From Armatimonadota bacterium (GTDB lineage: Bacteria > Vulcanimicrobiota > Xenobia > RGZZ01): 35,244 nt of DNA. The stretch lies in contig VGFD01000005.1 of NCBI GenBank assembly GCA_016868975.1, positions 1 through 35,244 on the forward strand, in the 5' to 3' direction. The notes under the pieces are model-generated. The model did no database searches. It was not told the origin of the DNA and saw only the letters and a program-made list of their open reading frames with translations. The translations under genes and the position numbers were made by a program. Shown here piece after piece: positions 15,489 through 25,084 of the stretch (position 1 is its first letter; the number at the start of each line of letters is the position of its first letter).

Positions 15489-16682
15489 ATGCTTATCGCA
15501 ACCGCGCTTACGGCTCCGATCGCGCCCCCTCAGGTCGCTACTCCGTACGCGCCTGCCGCCCCCGACCAGAGCGCGCCCGCGCAGGGCGACGCGGTTACGG
15601 TCAGCGGCCAGGCTCCGCCTTCGCCGGCCCCGGTTGCCCTGCCTGAGGCTGAGGTCGAAGGCAAGTCGGGCCTTGGCAAAAAGGTCGCCATTGGAATTTC
15701 CCTGGCCCTGGCCGGCGCGACGCTGGCCGGCGTGGTCGCTCCGGCGATCACCGCGTACGTCAATCCCCCGCAGATTTCCACGAGCGTGCAGTCGCTCGGT
15801 CAGGGGATCAACATTTCCACCCAGCTCCAGGCGCAGGTTGAAGCCGGCCAGGCCGCCGTCGCCCAGGACGGGCAGGAAGCGCCGACCCAGCCGACCCAGC
15901 AGGACCCGGTGCAACTGGTCACCCTGATGGCGGTGCTCTCGGAGGCGTCCTCCCAGCAGCTGCTTGAGGTGAATGCGGTGCAGGCCCAGTGGGGCACCGA
16001 CGTGGCCGCGATGAAAGCGACCACGCACGAAGTGTTCACCCACGTCGACAGCCTGATCCGCAATCCCGGCGTCAATGAGGCCGAGCATCGCCAGGCCATC
16101 GACGCAGGCATCGCGCGCCTCGACCAGCAGCTCGCGGATTTTTCCACGCGGCTTGCCGCGGAGGGCAAGACGGTCGACGAGTTCCTCGGACAGAACCGCG
16201 ACAACCTCAACCAGATCGGCGTGCTGTCCTACAATTTCAAAGCCAACGTGGACGACGCGGCCGGCCAGTACGGCTGGTTCACCCCGCAGCGCAAAGCGCT
16301 CAACGGTCTGTCGACTTCCTTCTACGAGGCTTCCAAGGAACTGGCGATGTCCACCGAGCGCACCACCGCCTCGCGCGCGGAGCAGCAGATACTGGGGCAG
16401 AATATCCAGCAGATCGATCAATTCCTGGATCAAATTCGCCAGATCAACGAGGCGTCCAAGAAGGATCCCAAAGCGTTTGCCCAGGTCGACCAGGGAATTC
16501 AAGTGCTGGAGAAGGTCTTTGACCAGACCGGCCAGCTGGTCGCCCTTCAGCAAAAAGACGTTCAGGAAGCCAGCGCGCGCGCTCACCAGGGCGCGGAGCA
16601 CCTGACTCAGGGGCTGCAGCAGCTGATCAATCTGACCGGCGGCGGGCAGCAGCAAGCCCCTTCGGAGGCGCCCCCAGGATAA
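15489..16682 (+). CDS. Single-TM, coiled-coil-rich hypothetical protein
   Basis: Pro/Ala-rich N-terminus, TM KKVAIGISLALAGATLAGVVAPAITAYV, then long Gln/Ala-rich heptad-like helices (QQILGQNIQQIDQFLDQIRQINEASKK). Confidence 0.8.
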   Translation: MLIATALTAPIAPPQVATPYAPAAPDQSAPAQGDAVTVSGQAPPSPAPVALPEAEVEGKSGLGKKVAIGISLALAGATLAGVVAPAITAYVNPPQISTSVQSLGQGINISTQLQAQVEAGQAAVAQDGQEAPTQPTQQDPVQLVTLMAVLSEASSQQLLEVNAVQAQWGTDVAAMKATTHEVFTHVDSLIRNPGVNEAEHRQAIDAGIARLDQQLADFSTRLAAEGKTVDEFLGQNRDNLNQIGVLSYNFKANVDDAAGQYGWFTPQRKALNGLSTSFYEASKELAMSTERTTASRAEQQILGQNIQQIDQFLDQIRQINEASKKDPKAFAQVDQGIQVLEKVFDQTGQLVALQQKDVQEASARAHQGAEHLTQGLQQLINLTGGGQQQAPSEAPPG

Positions 16683-16740
16683 ACCTTTGTGCCGGGTAAC
16701 CGGCATGACGACACAACCCACACCTACTTCAGCTCTTCTT

Positions 16741-16768
16741 GCCGGCCCGAGGGTCGGCTTTTCATTTT
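16741..16768 (+). terminator. Intrinsic terminator downstream of the coiled-coil gene
   Basis: GCCGGCCC-GA-GGGTCGGC (8 bp, one G.T) followed by TTTTCATTTT. Confidence 0.8.
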
Positions 16769-16865
16769 ACGTGGATTTTGACGCGCGTCTAACGAAAAAA
16801 ATGAGGCTCGCTTCACGGCGGGTATCTATCATGGGGGCCTGGTGAGGAGAGATCGACGGGCGTTC

Positions 16866-17684
16866 ATGAACGGCATTTCCAGTCTCCGTCTTCGCTTTGC
16901 CGCGAAGATGGCGGCGCCCGCACTTGCGCCCTGTAAACCCGGGCGCGTCACTTACACGCCTCCCGAGGGCCCCATTGTGGGCTTGACCGTGGGCGATCCC
17001 AGCAAGGCGCCCAACTACGCGAAGGCACTGGAGGCGGCCGGCCTGCGCGTCAAGTTGCTCGATTACCGCGCATTTTCGGTATTTCCGGTGCAGGAGCACG
17101 TGGAGGCGGCCATGCACGGCCTCACCGGCCTCGTGTTGACCGGCGGCGGCGACATCGACCCGGCCCTGCAGGGTATCGAGAATCCCTCCAACACCATCCT
17201 CGGCGTCTGTCCCGAGCGGGATCATTTCGAGCGCGCCGCGTTCCAAATGGCGTGGAAACAGGACCTCCCGGTGCTGGGGATTTGCCGCGGCATGCAGGTG
17301 ATGAACTGGGCGCTGGGCGGCACGCTCCACCAGGATCTCGACACCGCGTTCGGGGCGTTGCTGGGACATCGGCAGACTGACCGTGGCCTTCCCAAAGACG
17401 TCCCCGCCGAGGCCATCGACATCGCGCCCGGCTCGAAGGTGGCGAAAATGTTCGGCGCCATCCGCGTCGCCGTCAATCACGATCACCACCAGGGAATCGA
17501 GCGGCCCGCGCCCGGCCTGGAGGTCACTGCTCGCGCCGGGGACGGCGTGGTCGAAGCGGTCGAAGCGCCCGGAAAAACCTTCGCGGTGGGCTTGCAGTTC
17601 CATCCGGAGCTGCTCTGGCGGGACAACCCGCTCTACCTCGCGCCGTTCCAGGCGTTTGCTGGCAGCGTTCACGCGCTGAAGTAA
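16866..17684 (+). CDS. Peptidase C26 / gamma-glutamyl-gamma-aminobutyrate hydrolase-like (class I GATase fold)
   Basis: LVLTGGGDIDP, LPVLGICRGMQVMNWALGGTLHQDL, VNHDHHQGIE, VGLQFHPE; catalytic Cys and His motifs intact. Confidence 0.88.
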   Translation: MNGISSLRLRFAAKMAAPALAPCKPGRVTYTPPEGPIVGLTVGDPSKAPNYAKALEAAGLRVKLLDYRAFSVFPVQEHVEAAMHGLTGLVLTGGGDIDPALQGIENPSNTILGVCPERDHFERAAFQMAWKQDLPVLGICRGMQVMNWALGGTLHQDLDTAFGALLGHRQTDRGLPKDVPAEAIDIAPGSKVAKMFGAIRVAVNHDHHQGIERPAPGLEVTARAGDGVVEAVEAPGKTFAVGLQFHPELLWRDNPLYLAPFQAFAGSVHALK

Positions 17685-17736
17685 TGCCCCGTCGTCCGGG
17701 GATGACGTCGACTCCGGGACGAAATGGGGGGCATGA

Positions 17737-18675
17737 GAGCTGGCGGAGACGCTCGGCGGGCACGCCGAATTCGGCGGCATGCTGATTAATTATTCGGATT
17801 ACAAGCGCGGCTGGCCGATGACGCGCATGTCGATACATCACAACATGTGGAATCGAATCTTTGGCCGCATGCCCGAAATCTCCCGCGAAAACGTGCCGGA
17901 CTCGTTTATCATGGAGCTGGAGGTGTCGAACAACGTGTGGTGGGATGCGGAGCGACCGGTTTACCTGGCCTCCGCAAATCCGTAAACCGGTGCTCCTCTG
18001 CACTACCGGTTGAACATGGTTGGCAACTATTCCGTGCAAGATCCGATGATGGCGCAGTCCTACCCGATCCTGGCGGTGGAGGGTGGCCCGGACCCGTCGC
18101 GCCCTTCGTTTACGGCAAAAAGCACCGCCTACCTTTCCGGCAACCGCATCAACCGGTCGACGACACTGGCGGACTGGTCGCTGGTGTACAACGCCAACGA
18201 CCTGCTGGAAGCCGCCCGCGACGGTGGATTGCCGTACGGAGCGGGGAGACGCCCACGCCAGGCGGTTGCCACCCGCCATGACTTTCCGCCCATCACGTAC
18301 GCCGCGTCGGTTGATGCACTTACCGACGATCTCGCCCGAAGTGCCGGCGCGTTCCCGCGCGACCCCATGGATCGCCGGCTGATGTCGTTTCCTCTGACGC
18401 GAAAATTCTCGCCTGCGCCAATTTCGGAAAACCCGGCCGGCGACACCCTCGCCCTCGCATTCAAGTCCCCGCCGACCGCGCAGACCGACAGCGACGGAGA
18501 TGGCATGCCGGACCTGTGGGAACGCGCGAGCGGATTGAATCCATCCGACGCGAGGGACGGAAACGCGACGGGATTGTCTCAGAGCAAGATGGGCATCGCG
18601 GGATACACCAACCTGGAGGTCTACCTCCACCAGTTGCACGTCAGGCGCGTGACTGATCCGACCGCTACGCGCTGA
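17737..18675 (+). pseudogene. 5'-truncated pectate-lyase-like remnant with an in-frame stop
   Basis: ELAETLGGHAEFGGMLINYSDYKRGWPMTRMSIHHNMWNRIFGRMPEISRENVPDSFIMELEVSNNVWWDAERPVYLASANP-TAA(17983-17985)-TGAPLHYRLNMVGNYSVQDP...DSDGDGMPDLWERASGLNPSDARDGN. Both halves share one frame; no N-terminal portion. Confidence 0.7.
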
Positions 18676-18906
18676 AGCAATTGCACATACGAGAAGCGTG
18701 GCGCGATTGATACGGCCCAGGGGATGGCGCCCAGCAAGCAGGCGACCTCGTTTTCGGTGATGGCTGCTTCGGATTCGGCCGCAAGCAACCACCCTTTGCA
18801 CGTGGAACCTCATTCGCCCGCGGAGAGACCCGTGCCAGGCTGGAGTGGACGAGGCGACAGGAGAGCGGCCCGAATTGGGGGCTCGTCCCGGGCTGAAGCG
18901 AGCGCG

Positions 18907-18949
18907 CGAGGCGGAGCGTCAGGCTCCACGAGCGTGACGCTCCGCCTCG
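18907..18949. repeat. 15 bp perfect inverted repeat at the 3' end of the HNH remnant
   Basis: CGAGGCGGAGCGTCA-N13-TGACGCTCCGCCTCG; overlaps the HNH stop codon (18919-18921). Confidence 0.9.
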
Positions 18950-20963
18950 GCCACCCGCAGGAGATGGCGGCCGGCAACGACGAGGTGGGGGCCGCCGCCC
19001 AGGCGCGCGCCGAGGACCCAGGTTAATCCGTCGGGCGCATTTCCGGCAACCGTGATCCAGCCTTCGTGAACGCCGCGCAAGTGGCAGCCGCGGCACAGAT
19101 ATACGATGTTTTCCTCTCCGTCCCCGCCACCGCGCGAGCGGAATATGACGTGATGACCATGCAGGTTTGCTCTCTGGGAGCAAGTCGGATTTGCGCAGCG
19201 GTGTCCGCGGCGGTCAAGCAGCGGGTGGCGACGGATGAATTCGAGCGCCTCGCGGAGGTGTTCACTCAGGAAGGCGTCGACGACAGCTTCCATCACGTCG
19301 TCATATCCAGCCATGCAGCCCATCAAATGGCTCACCGCGCGCCAGGCGTCTTCCCACAGTGCGGAAACCTCGGGCGACAGCTTGAAGCGGATGTGTTCGG
19401 AGCACTTGCCGAGATATGTGTCGTCGTTGCGCCCGCGCAGCATGCGTTGGATCTGCTCGCGAAGCGGGAGAAGCTCGGGAACGAACGGTGCGGGCGTTTC
19501 GATCTCCGATGCGCGAGATGCGGATGGCACGGAAATCGTCTGGAGGTCGCCGGCATCCGCTCGGGCGGTGCCCACGGAGAACGTCTGGAGGTCGCCGGCA
19601 TCCGCTCGGGTGGTGCCCACGGAGAACGTCTGGAGGCCGGCGGCATCCGATTGTGAGCCGCTTGCCGGGAAACCGCCGGTTCGCTGGAAACCCTCCGGGT
19701 CTCGCGTTTGCATCCGCTCGGCAATGCGGACGTCCTCGCGAAGAAAGCGCACGGTAGTGGCGGAGGCGTGCGCGATCCAGCGGTCCACGGTGCCCCGGGT
19801 CGCGACCCGGGCGATCAGTTCCGCATGTGACCGATTGACGCGCCCGGCCTGAAGGGCGGCAGCAAGCGTGGGCAGGCGCCGCAAATTTCGGCTGAGCGCC
19901 ACCAGGCTGCAACCGAGCGACGGGGAAATGCCCAGCCTGTTCTCGCAGTAGTGTTGAAACGTTGGATACTCCAGTGTCAAATAAAATGAGCAGCGTTTAA
20001 ATCGCTCCAGCATCCGCAGAAAATGGTGCTCGAAGCGCCGCTCTACGTTCAGGATTCCCTGGAGATGCGCGTCGATGGCCTCGGGCGTGCGGTGAACGCA
20101 CGGTTTGTTGACTTCCTCCAGGTGGACGCGGGGCAGTTTCCAATCGAGACGCGACCAGTGCTCGGAGAATTGCGCGCAGTCGCTTTCGAACTCACGCATT
20201 TCGCGTGCCTCGCGCTCGGCCGACTTGCGGCGCCACCAGCGGCGGTGGGCAGGCGCTTGCGGTCCTCTTCGTCGAGGCTGACGGACTCGTGAATCGTGCA
20301 TGCGGCCAGGGCCGGCCCGCCCTCACCGCTCATGAATTCGCCGATGAGATATTCCAGGCACTTTCCGGCCGGTAGATCCGCGCCCAGCATGCGGCGCAGG
20401 ATCTCGAGCGCCACGTCATACTTCGCGGCCAGCATTGGAGTGGCGACGAATTGGACCCAGCGGGCCGGCTCGCACTCGTCTTCCTCTGCGGGGAGCGGCA
20501 ACGGGTACGCGCCGCCCGGCTCGTACCCGTCGGTGCGGGGCAGCGCGCGGTGCGCGTCCAGCGTGCGTTTCTACGCCTGCAACCCCTCTTTCAGCTCGGT
20601 GAGGGTGAGTCCTTCGGCGAGGACTGCCCAGTCGGCGTCGTCGATGGGCTCGATATAACGGAGCATTTCCTGCACCTGGCTGAAATTGAGGCGGCCTTCC
20701 TGGTAGGCGCGATCGATGCGGGGAAATCCGGGCAGGCGGCGCTCGATGGCGGCCAGGGCGCGCGCGTGGCGTCCGGTCATGCCAAGCCGTTGCGCGGCGT
20801 AGGCGTCGAGGGTAGAGTATCCCATGGCCTGAAAACCGTTTACCTCCGCGAGCAGCACGAGGGCCTTCCCGATGGCGCGCTGCACCAGCGAGCTGGCACG
20901 GGCAAGCACCCGCAGCCGGCGGTCGAGCATGTGGGCGACAACTTCTTCGTACATGTCTGCCAT
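18919..20963 (-). pseudogene. HNH endonuclease gene disrupted by an in-frame TAG and a frameshift
   Basis: C-terminal HNH: RCANPTCSQRANLHGHHVIFRSRGGGDGEENIVYLCRGCHLRGVHEG. N-terminal ORF (MADMYEEVVAHMLDRRLRVLARAS..) ends at TAG 20571-20573, same frame as ORF 20049..20501; a -1 shift at about 20230-20262 leads into ORF 18919..20301. Confidence 0.75.
19537..19650 (-). repeat. 45 bp in-frame tandem repeat (about 2.5 copies) in the HNH ORF
   Basis: Copies start at 19537, 19582 and 19627; encode ...DAAGLQTFSVGTTRADAGDLQTFSVGTARADAGDLQTISV. Confidence 0.92.
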
Positions 20964-21606
20964 GCCACTATTATACCGTGTTTGAGCGAGCACTTGCAAA
21001 TTGGCGACTGCATTAAAACCGCACCGTTATGAGGATCTGGTGACGCTCAGAAAGTGGCCTGGAAGACGTGAAATCGCTGCGAGTGGAGTTTGATCTCGGT
21101 TTGCCGTGATGGTGGCCGCCCAGAGGGCGCCTGCGCGCCGATTTGTGGGTGCGAGGCATCGAGTCTCGGCGGGTGAGGCTTGGATTGCGAATCGGAAAAT
21201 ATTTTCGCACAGTCAGCACGCAGGGCTTGCCGGCAGCGACGATTCCTCGGGGAGGACGTGTAAATGGGCTGAAGTCGCGCCCAGGCAGTGTGTCACAGCC
21301 CGTGACACCACCCGGGACGGGCGTCACGGCCCGACACGGCGCGTGCGTGAGCAGCGACGGACTCAAACTGAATGTGGCGCTGCTCTTTGCAGACGTGGAC
21401 CTCGAGCTGCAGTCGCCGTGGGGGGGAGAGACGCACACGGAGTTGCGACGACGTCAACATCGGCGACCTTGTGCAGGTGAGCCACCAGTGTGTTCTTCGT
21501 GGGTGACGGCTGCTGCGCCCGTAGGTGGAGAGGGCGCACGACGCGCCGAATCGGCTGCGGCTAAAGCGCCGGAAAGGCCGACCAAGGAGGGGAGGCCTCT
21601 GCCGAT

Positions 21607-22035
21607 CTAATGAGATGTTGAAATGCGACTAAGCAGCCGCTCACAACCGCTAGCCAAGAGTCCTAAGACTAATCCAAGCAGTAGAGAGCGTACGACGAGA
21701 CCGGCCTGATTAAGAGGTTCGCCGTTTTCGTGAAACGTAGCGACAAAAACAATAGACGCGGCAAGTTGTCCGCCGACACCGGCCAAGCTGGCTCTGAAAG
21801 CGTTGGGCGCTTTCGTGAGCAACAACGCGAATGCTGAAGCTGCGCCGGCCGCCACCCAGAACGATGAACGCCAAGCCTCAAGAGAAATCTCATCGTGAAC
21901 GCTAACTGCCCACGTCGGCAAGACAAGCACCCGCACAAGATATGAAACAACAAACAATCCGGTGTAACAGCAGCCAAAAACAACTGCGCCTTTCATCCTT
22001 AAAACAGGCGCGGTCCTCATAAGTGAGTTCGTCAT
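21607..22035 (-). CDS. Putative small multi-pass membrane protein in an AT-richer patch
   Basis: Hydrophobic stretches GAVVFGCCYTGLFVVSYLVRVLVL, SSFWVAAGAASAFALLL, LAASIVFVATF, VVRSLLLGLVLGLLASG; composition differs from flanks. No clear RBS. Confidence 0.5.
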   Translation of the reverse strand: MTNSLMRTAPVLRMKGAVVFGCCYTGLFVVSYLVRVLVLPTWAVSVHDEISLEAWRSSFWVAAGAASAFALLLTKAPNAFRASLAGVGGQLAASIVFVATFHENGEPLNQAGLVVRSLLLGLVLGLLASGCERLLSRISTSH

Positions 22036-22039
22036 TATG

Positions 22040-23590
22040 CTAGCCGCCGCCCCCCGGTATAGCGCGCCATTCTTCATCTAGCCTCACCTCGAAAACGAGC
22101 ACCGTCGTGCCCGTCGCCGAGGCTGAGGCGATGTTGCTCACCCTGAAGCTGGTGGATCCGACGCTGGAGACCATCGTACCGGGCGCGAACGCAGCATGGC
22201 GAACATCGTCGCCCGCGCTGACCCGCGCGATGTTACCCGCCGACACGTTGCTCACCACATCACTTCCATTGCTCACGTCCCCGGTGATCGGCGCCCACAG
22301 CGTTTTTGAGGTCATGTTCCCGGAGGCGTCCTTGGCACGATACCACGAAGTCAGCACCGTGCCAACCGTCACGTCGTTGCGGATGATCTGGTTGAGCGCG
22401 TTGATGCGGTCCTCGGAGGGCCAGGAATCGTCGTCGCGGACCTCCGTAATGGTGTTCTCGCCCGCCGTTTCCGCCGTGCGGCTGATCATGTTTCCCGACC
22501 CATCGTACGAAAATCCGCGGGTGGACGAGGGATTGTCGCCACTGAACGAGAGCGTCAGATACGCACAATGGCGTCCTTCGAAGTCCGGGACGTCTTCACC
22601 GGTGGCCGTGCTGAACCAGGTGTCCCCGGTCTCGTCCGGTCCCAGAAACTCCAGGGTGGCCAGCGGATTGTCGGTCGTGGCAATCTGAAACTCGACGTCG
22701 GTTCCGCTGGGAGTCGTCTCGTCCCAGGGATGCGCGTCCAGGTCACCAATCGGCCGGCATCGTAAAGTCCGGATGTGAACGTGCCCTCCTGCGGATACGT
22801 TTCCTCTGGAACCGTAACGGTCAGGTTTTGGAGGCGAATCGTGCCCATGCACATGTTATTGTCCAGGAGCAACCCAAGGTGCATGTCGTCGCTACCGAAG
22901 CTGGCGTACTCGGTGACAAGCTCCCAGTCCGAGCCGTCCCAGTAGTATGTGCTGATTGCGCTGCCGGAGGGCACGAAGCGAAGCTTTCCCGAGGTGTCGG
23001 TCGTGCCTGGCCCGCCGGCCATAACGACGCTCCCGCTCACGTAAGTCTCGATACTGTACGTCGAGTAATAGTTGCCGCTGTTGTCGCCGCCCGACTTGTG
23101 GCTGAAGATGGCCCGAGTGCCTGGGCTGGCCATCGCATTCTCAACGGCGGCATTCGCGACCACCAGACCACACTGAATGAAACTGCCAAAGGAAGTGCTC
23201 TGCACCCCCTGATAGTCGTCGAATTCAACCTCCACGTCGAAGTCGCGCACCAGCAGGGTACGGTGCTCCACCGCTCCCCAGATGCGATCCCCCACAATGC
23301 CGTAGTTGTCGTCGACCGGTGGAAACGCCGAGGAGAGTCGATCGGCATATCCTCGCGGATAGGTGATATGGAGACCGTCGTTCTACCGAATCTCCAGACC
23401 GAGCAGATCCCTTGAGACATAGGCCGGACGCCAGCGATCCAGATTCAGGAAAGCGCCTGCGAAGGTGTAGGCGCGTTCGAGGAGGACTACCGAGCCTTCC
23501 TCGGTCAACGTTGTTGCGCTCATCGCGCCGCGCTGAAACGAGGGCAGGTCGTCGTCTTCGAATCGGTTGATGCGATCCGTGCGGCGTAAT
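22040..23590 (-). pseudogene. Degraded gene with a beta-sandwich-like region and YD-repeat-like motifs
   Basis: Upstream reading ...RTDRINRFEDDDLPSFQRGAMSATTLTEEGSVVLLERAYTFAGAFLNLDRWRPAYVSRDLLGLEIR then TAG (23385-23383), NDGLHITYPRGYADRL...GDRIWGAVEHRTLLVRDFDVEVEFDDYQG; a frameshift near 22715-22745 into WDETTPSGTDVEFQIATTDNP...FSYDGSGNMISRT...WYRAKDASGNMTSKT. Confidence 0.65.
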
Positions 23591-23618
23591 CACCCCCTCG
23601 TCGGAGAACCGCCAGCAT

Positions 23619-24656
23619 CTACGCGCTGAAATAATTCTCCAGCGTCCGCGGAATGACGTCGCCCCCCACGCTCCACACCGAGAAGAACGCGGCCTCCCGA
23701 TACAGGCGGTTGGACGTGCCGCCCTCGCGGAAGCCGGTGCCCCCGCACGCGATCAGAGCGAGATAGGCGGCGCGCATGGCGAGCACGTTGCCGCGCCCCC
23801 GCAAGGGCGGCACCCGCGCGCGATCTTGCGCTTCAAGGGCCTCCTCGAAATCGCGCTCGAAAACGTGCAGATCCTGGCGAAGCGCGTCCACGCGGGCCGC
23901 GATGGCGGGTGCTTTTGTCGCCGAGGCCAGGCGAATCGAGCGCCGGGCGTGGCCCAGCGTGACCGCCGTGGCCACGAAGGTGGTCGGTCCCAGGTGCGTC
24001 TTGAGGATTTCCGTGGCGGGCCCCAGCAGCACGCTGGCGTCCGGCACGAAAACCTCGTCGAAGTGCACCGACGTGGTTTCGCTCGCGGTCAGCGCGGCCA
24101 GCCGCATCGGGGGATCGATGGCGACCCCGGCCGTATTCCGCATGGGCACGGCGCAAACCATTTGCAGACCGTCCTCGTTCACCGCGCCTGCCGCCAGCAG
24201 GTCGCTGTGCGCCGCGGCCGTCGTCCAGGGCAGCGTCCCGCTGTAGCGCCAGCCGCCCTCCACTTTCCGCGCCCGCATCGGCGCGCGCTCCGGCGGCAGG
24301 TGTAAAAAATTGATCCCGTTGGCGCCGTGGATTTCCGCGCGGGCCAGTCCGGGAAGCAGCTTTTTTCGTAAAGCGTTGTCCTCCGCGGCGGTTACCATCG
24401 CGCAAAATACGTGGTGTTGGGAAAAAACGAAGGCGGTAGTGAGGCATCCTTCAGCGAGGATGGCGAAAATGCGCGCCTGATCCCGGTACGGCAGCTCCAT
24501 CCCCCCGAAGTCGCGCGGGACCGCCATGGCGAACAGCCCGGAAGCGGACAGCGCCTGCATTTGCGGCGCCGGATAAGGCAATTCCTCAACCCCGTCAGAG
24601 GCGGCCTCCAGCACGTCTCGCGACAGCGCGCGCGCAAGGCCGAGCGCATCCTGCAT
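23619..24656 (-). CDS. Acyl-CoA dehydrogenase-like flavoprotein
   Basis: GLFAMAVPRDFGGMELPYRDQARIFAILAEGCLTTAFVFSQHH...GTLPWTTAAAHSDLLAAGAV...VHFDEVFVPDASVL layout. Confidence 0.8.
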   Translation of the reverse strand: MQDALGLARALSRDVLEAASDGVEELPYPAPQMQALSASGLFAMAVPRDFGGMELPYRDQARIFAILAEGCLTTAFVFSQHHVFCAMVTAAEDNALRKKLLPGLARAEIHGANGINFLHLPPERAPMRARKVEGGWRYSGTLPWTTAAAHSDLLAAGAVNEDGLQMVCAVPMRNTAGVAIDPPMRLAALTASETTSVHFDEVFVPDASVLLGPATEILKTHLGPTTFVATAVTLGHARRSIRLASATKAPAIAARVDALRQDLHVFERDFEEALEAQDRARVPPLRGRGNVLAMRAAYLALIACGGTGFREGGTSNRLYREAAFFSVWSVGGDVIPRTLENYFSA

Positions 24657-24661
24657 CGCTG

Positions 24662-25030
24662 CTACTCGATGCTGAGCGCCTGGAGCAGGGTTTGCAGGAG
24701 CAGGTGCGGCTGGAATGGTTTCTTCACGAACGGGATTCCGCGGCTTTCCAACTCACTCGCCCGCTCGCCGTCGATGTACGCGGAGAGCACCACCGGGCGG
24801 ATGTCGGGCTGAAGCGCGGTGCCTCGCCTGATCACCTCGTCGCCGTCGAGGTCGGGCATCCGCATGTCAACAAGCAGGCAGTCGTAGGGCTCGTCGGCCA
24901 GGAGCTTGAGCGCATCCGTGCCGGAGCCGATGACGGTCACCTGAAATGCCCCTTTCAGCGTGAGCTCGACTACCTTCCGCTCGATAACGTCGTCGTCAAC
25001 GAAAAGCACGCGCGGCTTGCGCCCGTCCAT
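24662..25030 (-). CDS. Stand-alone response regulator receiver domain protein
   Basis: VLFVDDDVIERKVVE, phosphoacceptor in CLLVDMRMPDLDGDEV, VVLSAY, PFVKKPF. Confidence 0.93.
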   Translation of the reverse strand: MDGRKPRVLFVDDDVIERKVVELTLKGAFQVTVIGSGTDALKLLADEPYDCLLVDMRMPDLDGDEVIRRGTALQPDIRPVVLSAYIDGERASELESRGIPFVKKPFQPHLLLQTLLQALSIE

Positions 25031-25084
25031 GCCGTCGCCTCCCTGGCCTTGGCTCCTTGTCGTCAGGTCGCATTCGCGTAATGG

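Noticed and set aside
21013-21610. Short ORFs on both strands (141 aa, 155 aa, 124 aa)
   Set aside because: No motifs, no convincing RBS, Arg/Pro-rich composition; treated as non-coding or decayed.
20571-23385. TAG recoding (two decayed genes carry in-frame TAG)
   Set aside because: Clearly intact genes use TAG as a stop (e.g. the YHS gene at 14858-14860), a third remnant has TAA, and frameshifts accompany the stops; gene decay is simpler.
17737-23610. Transposon or prophage
   Set aside because: No transposase, integrase, terminal inverted repeats or phage structural genes could be recognised.
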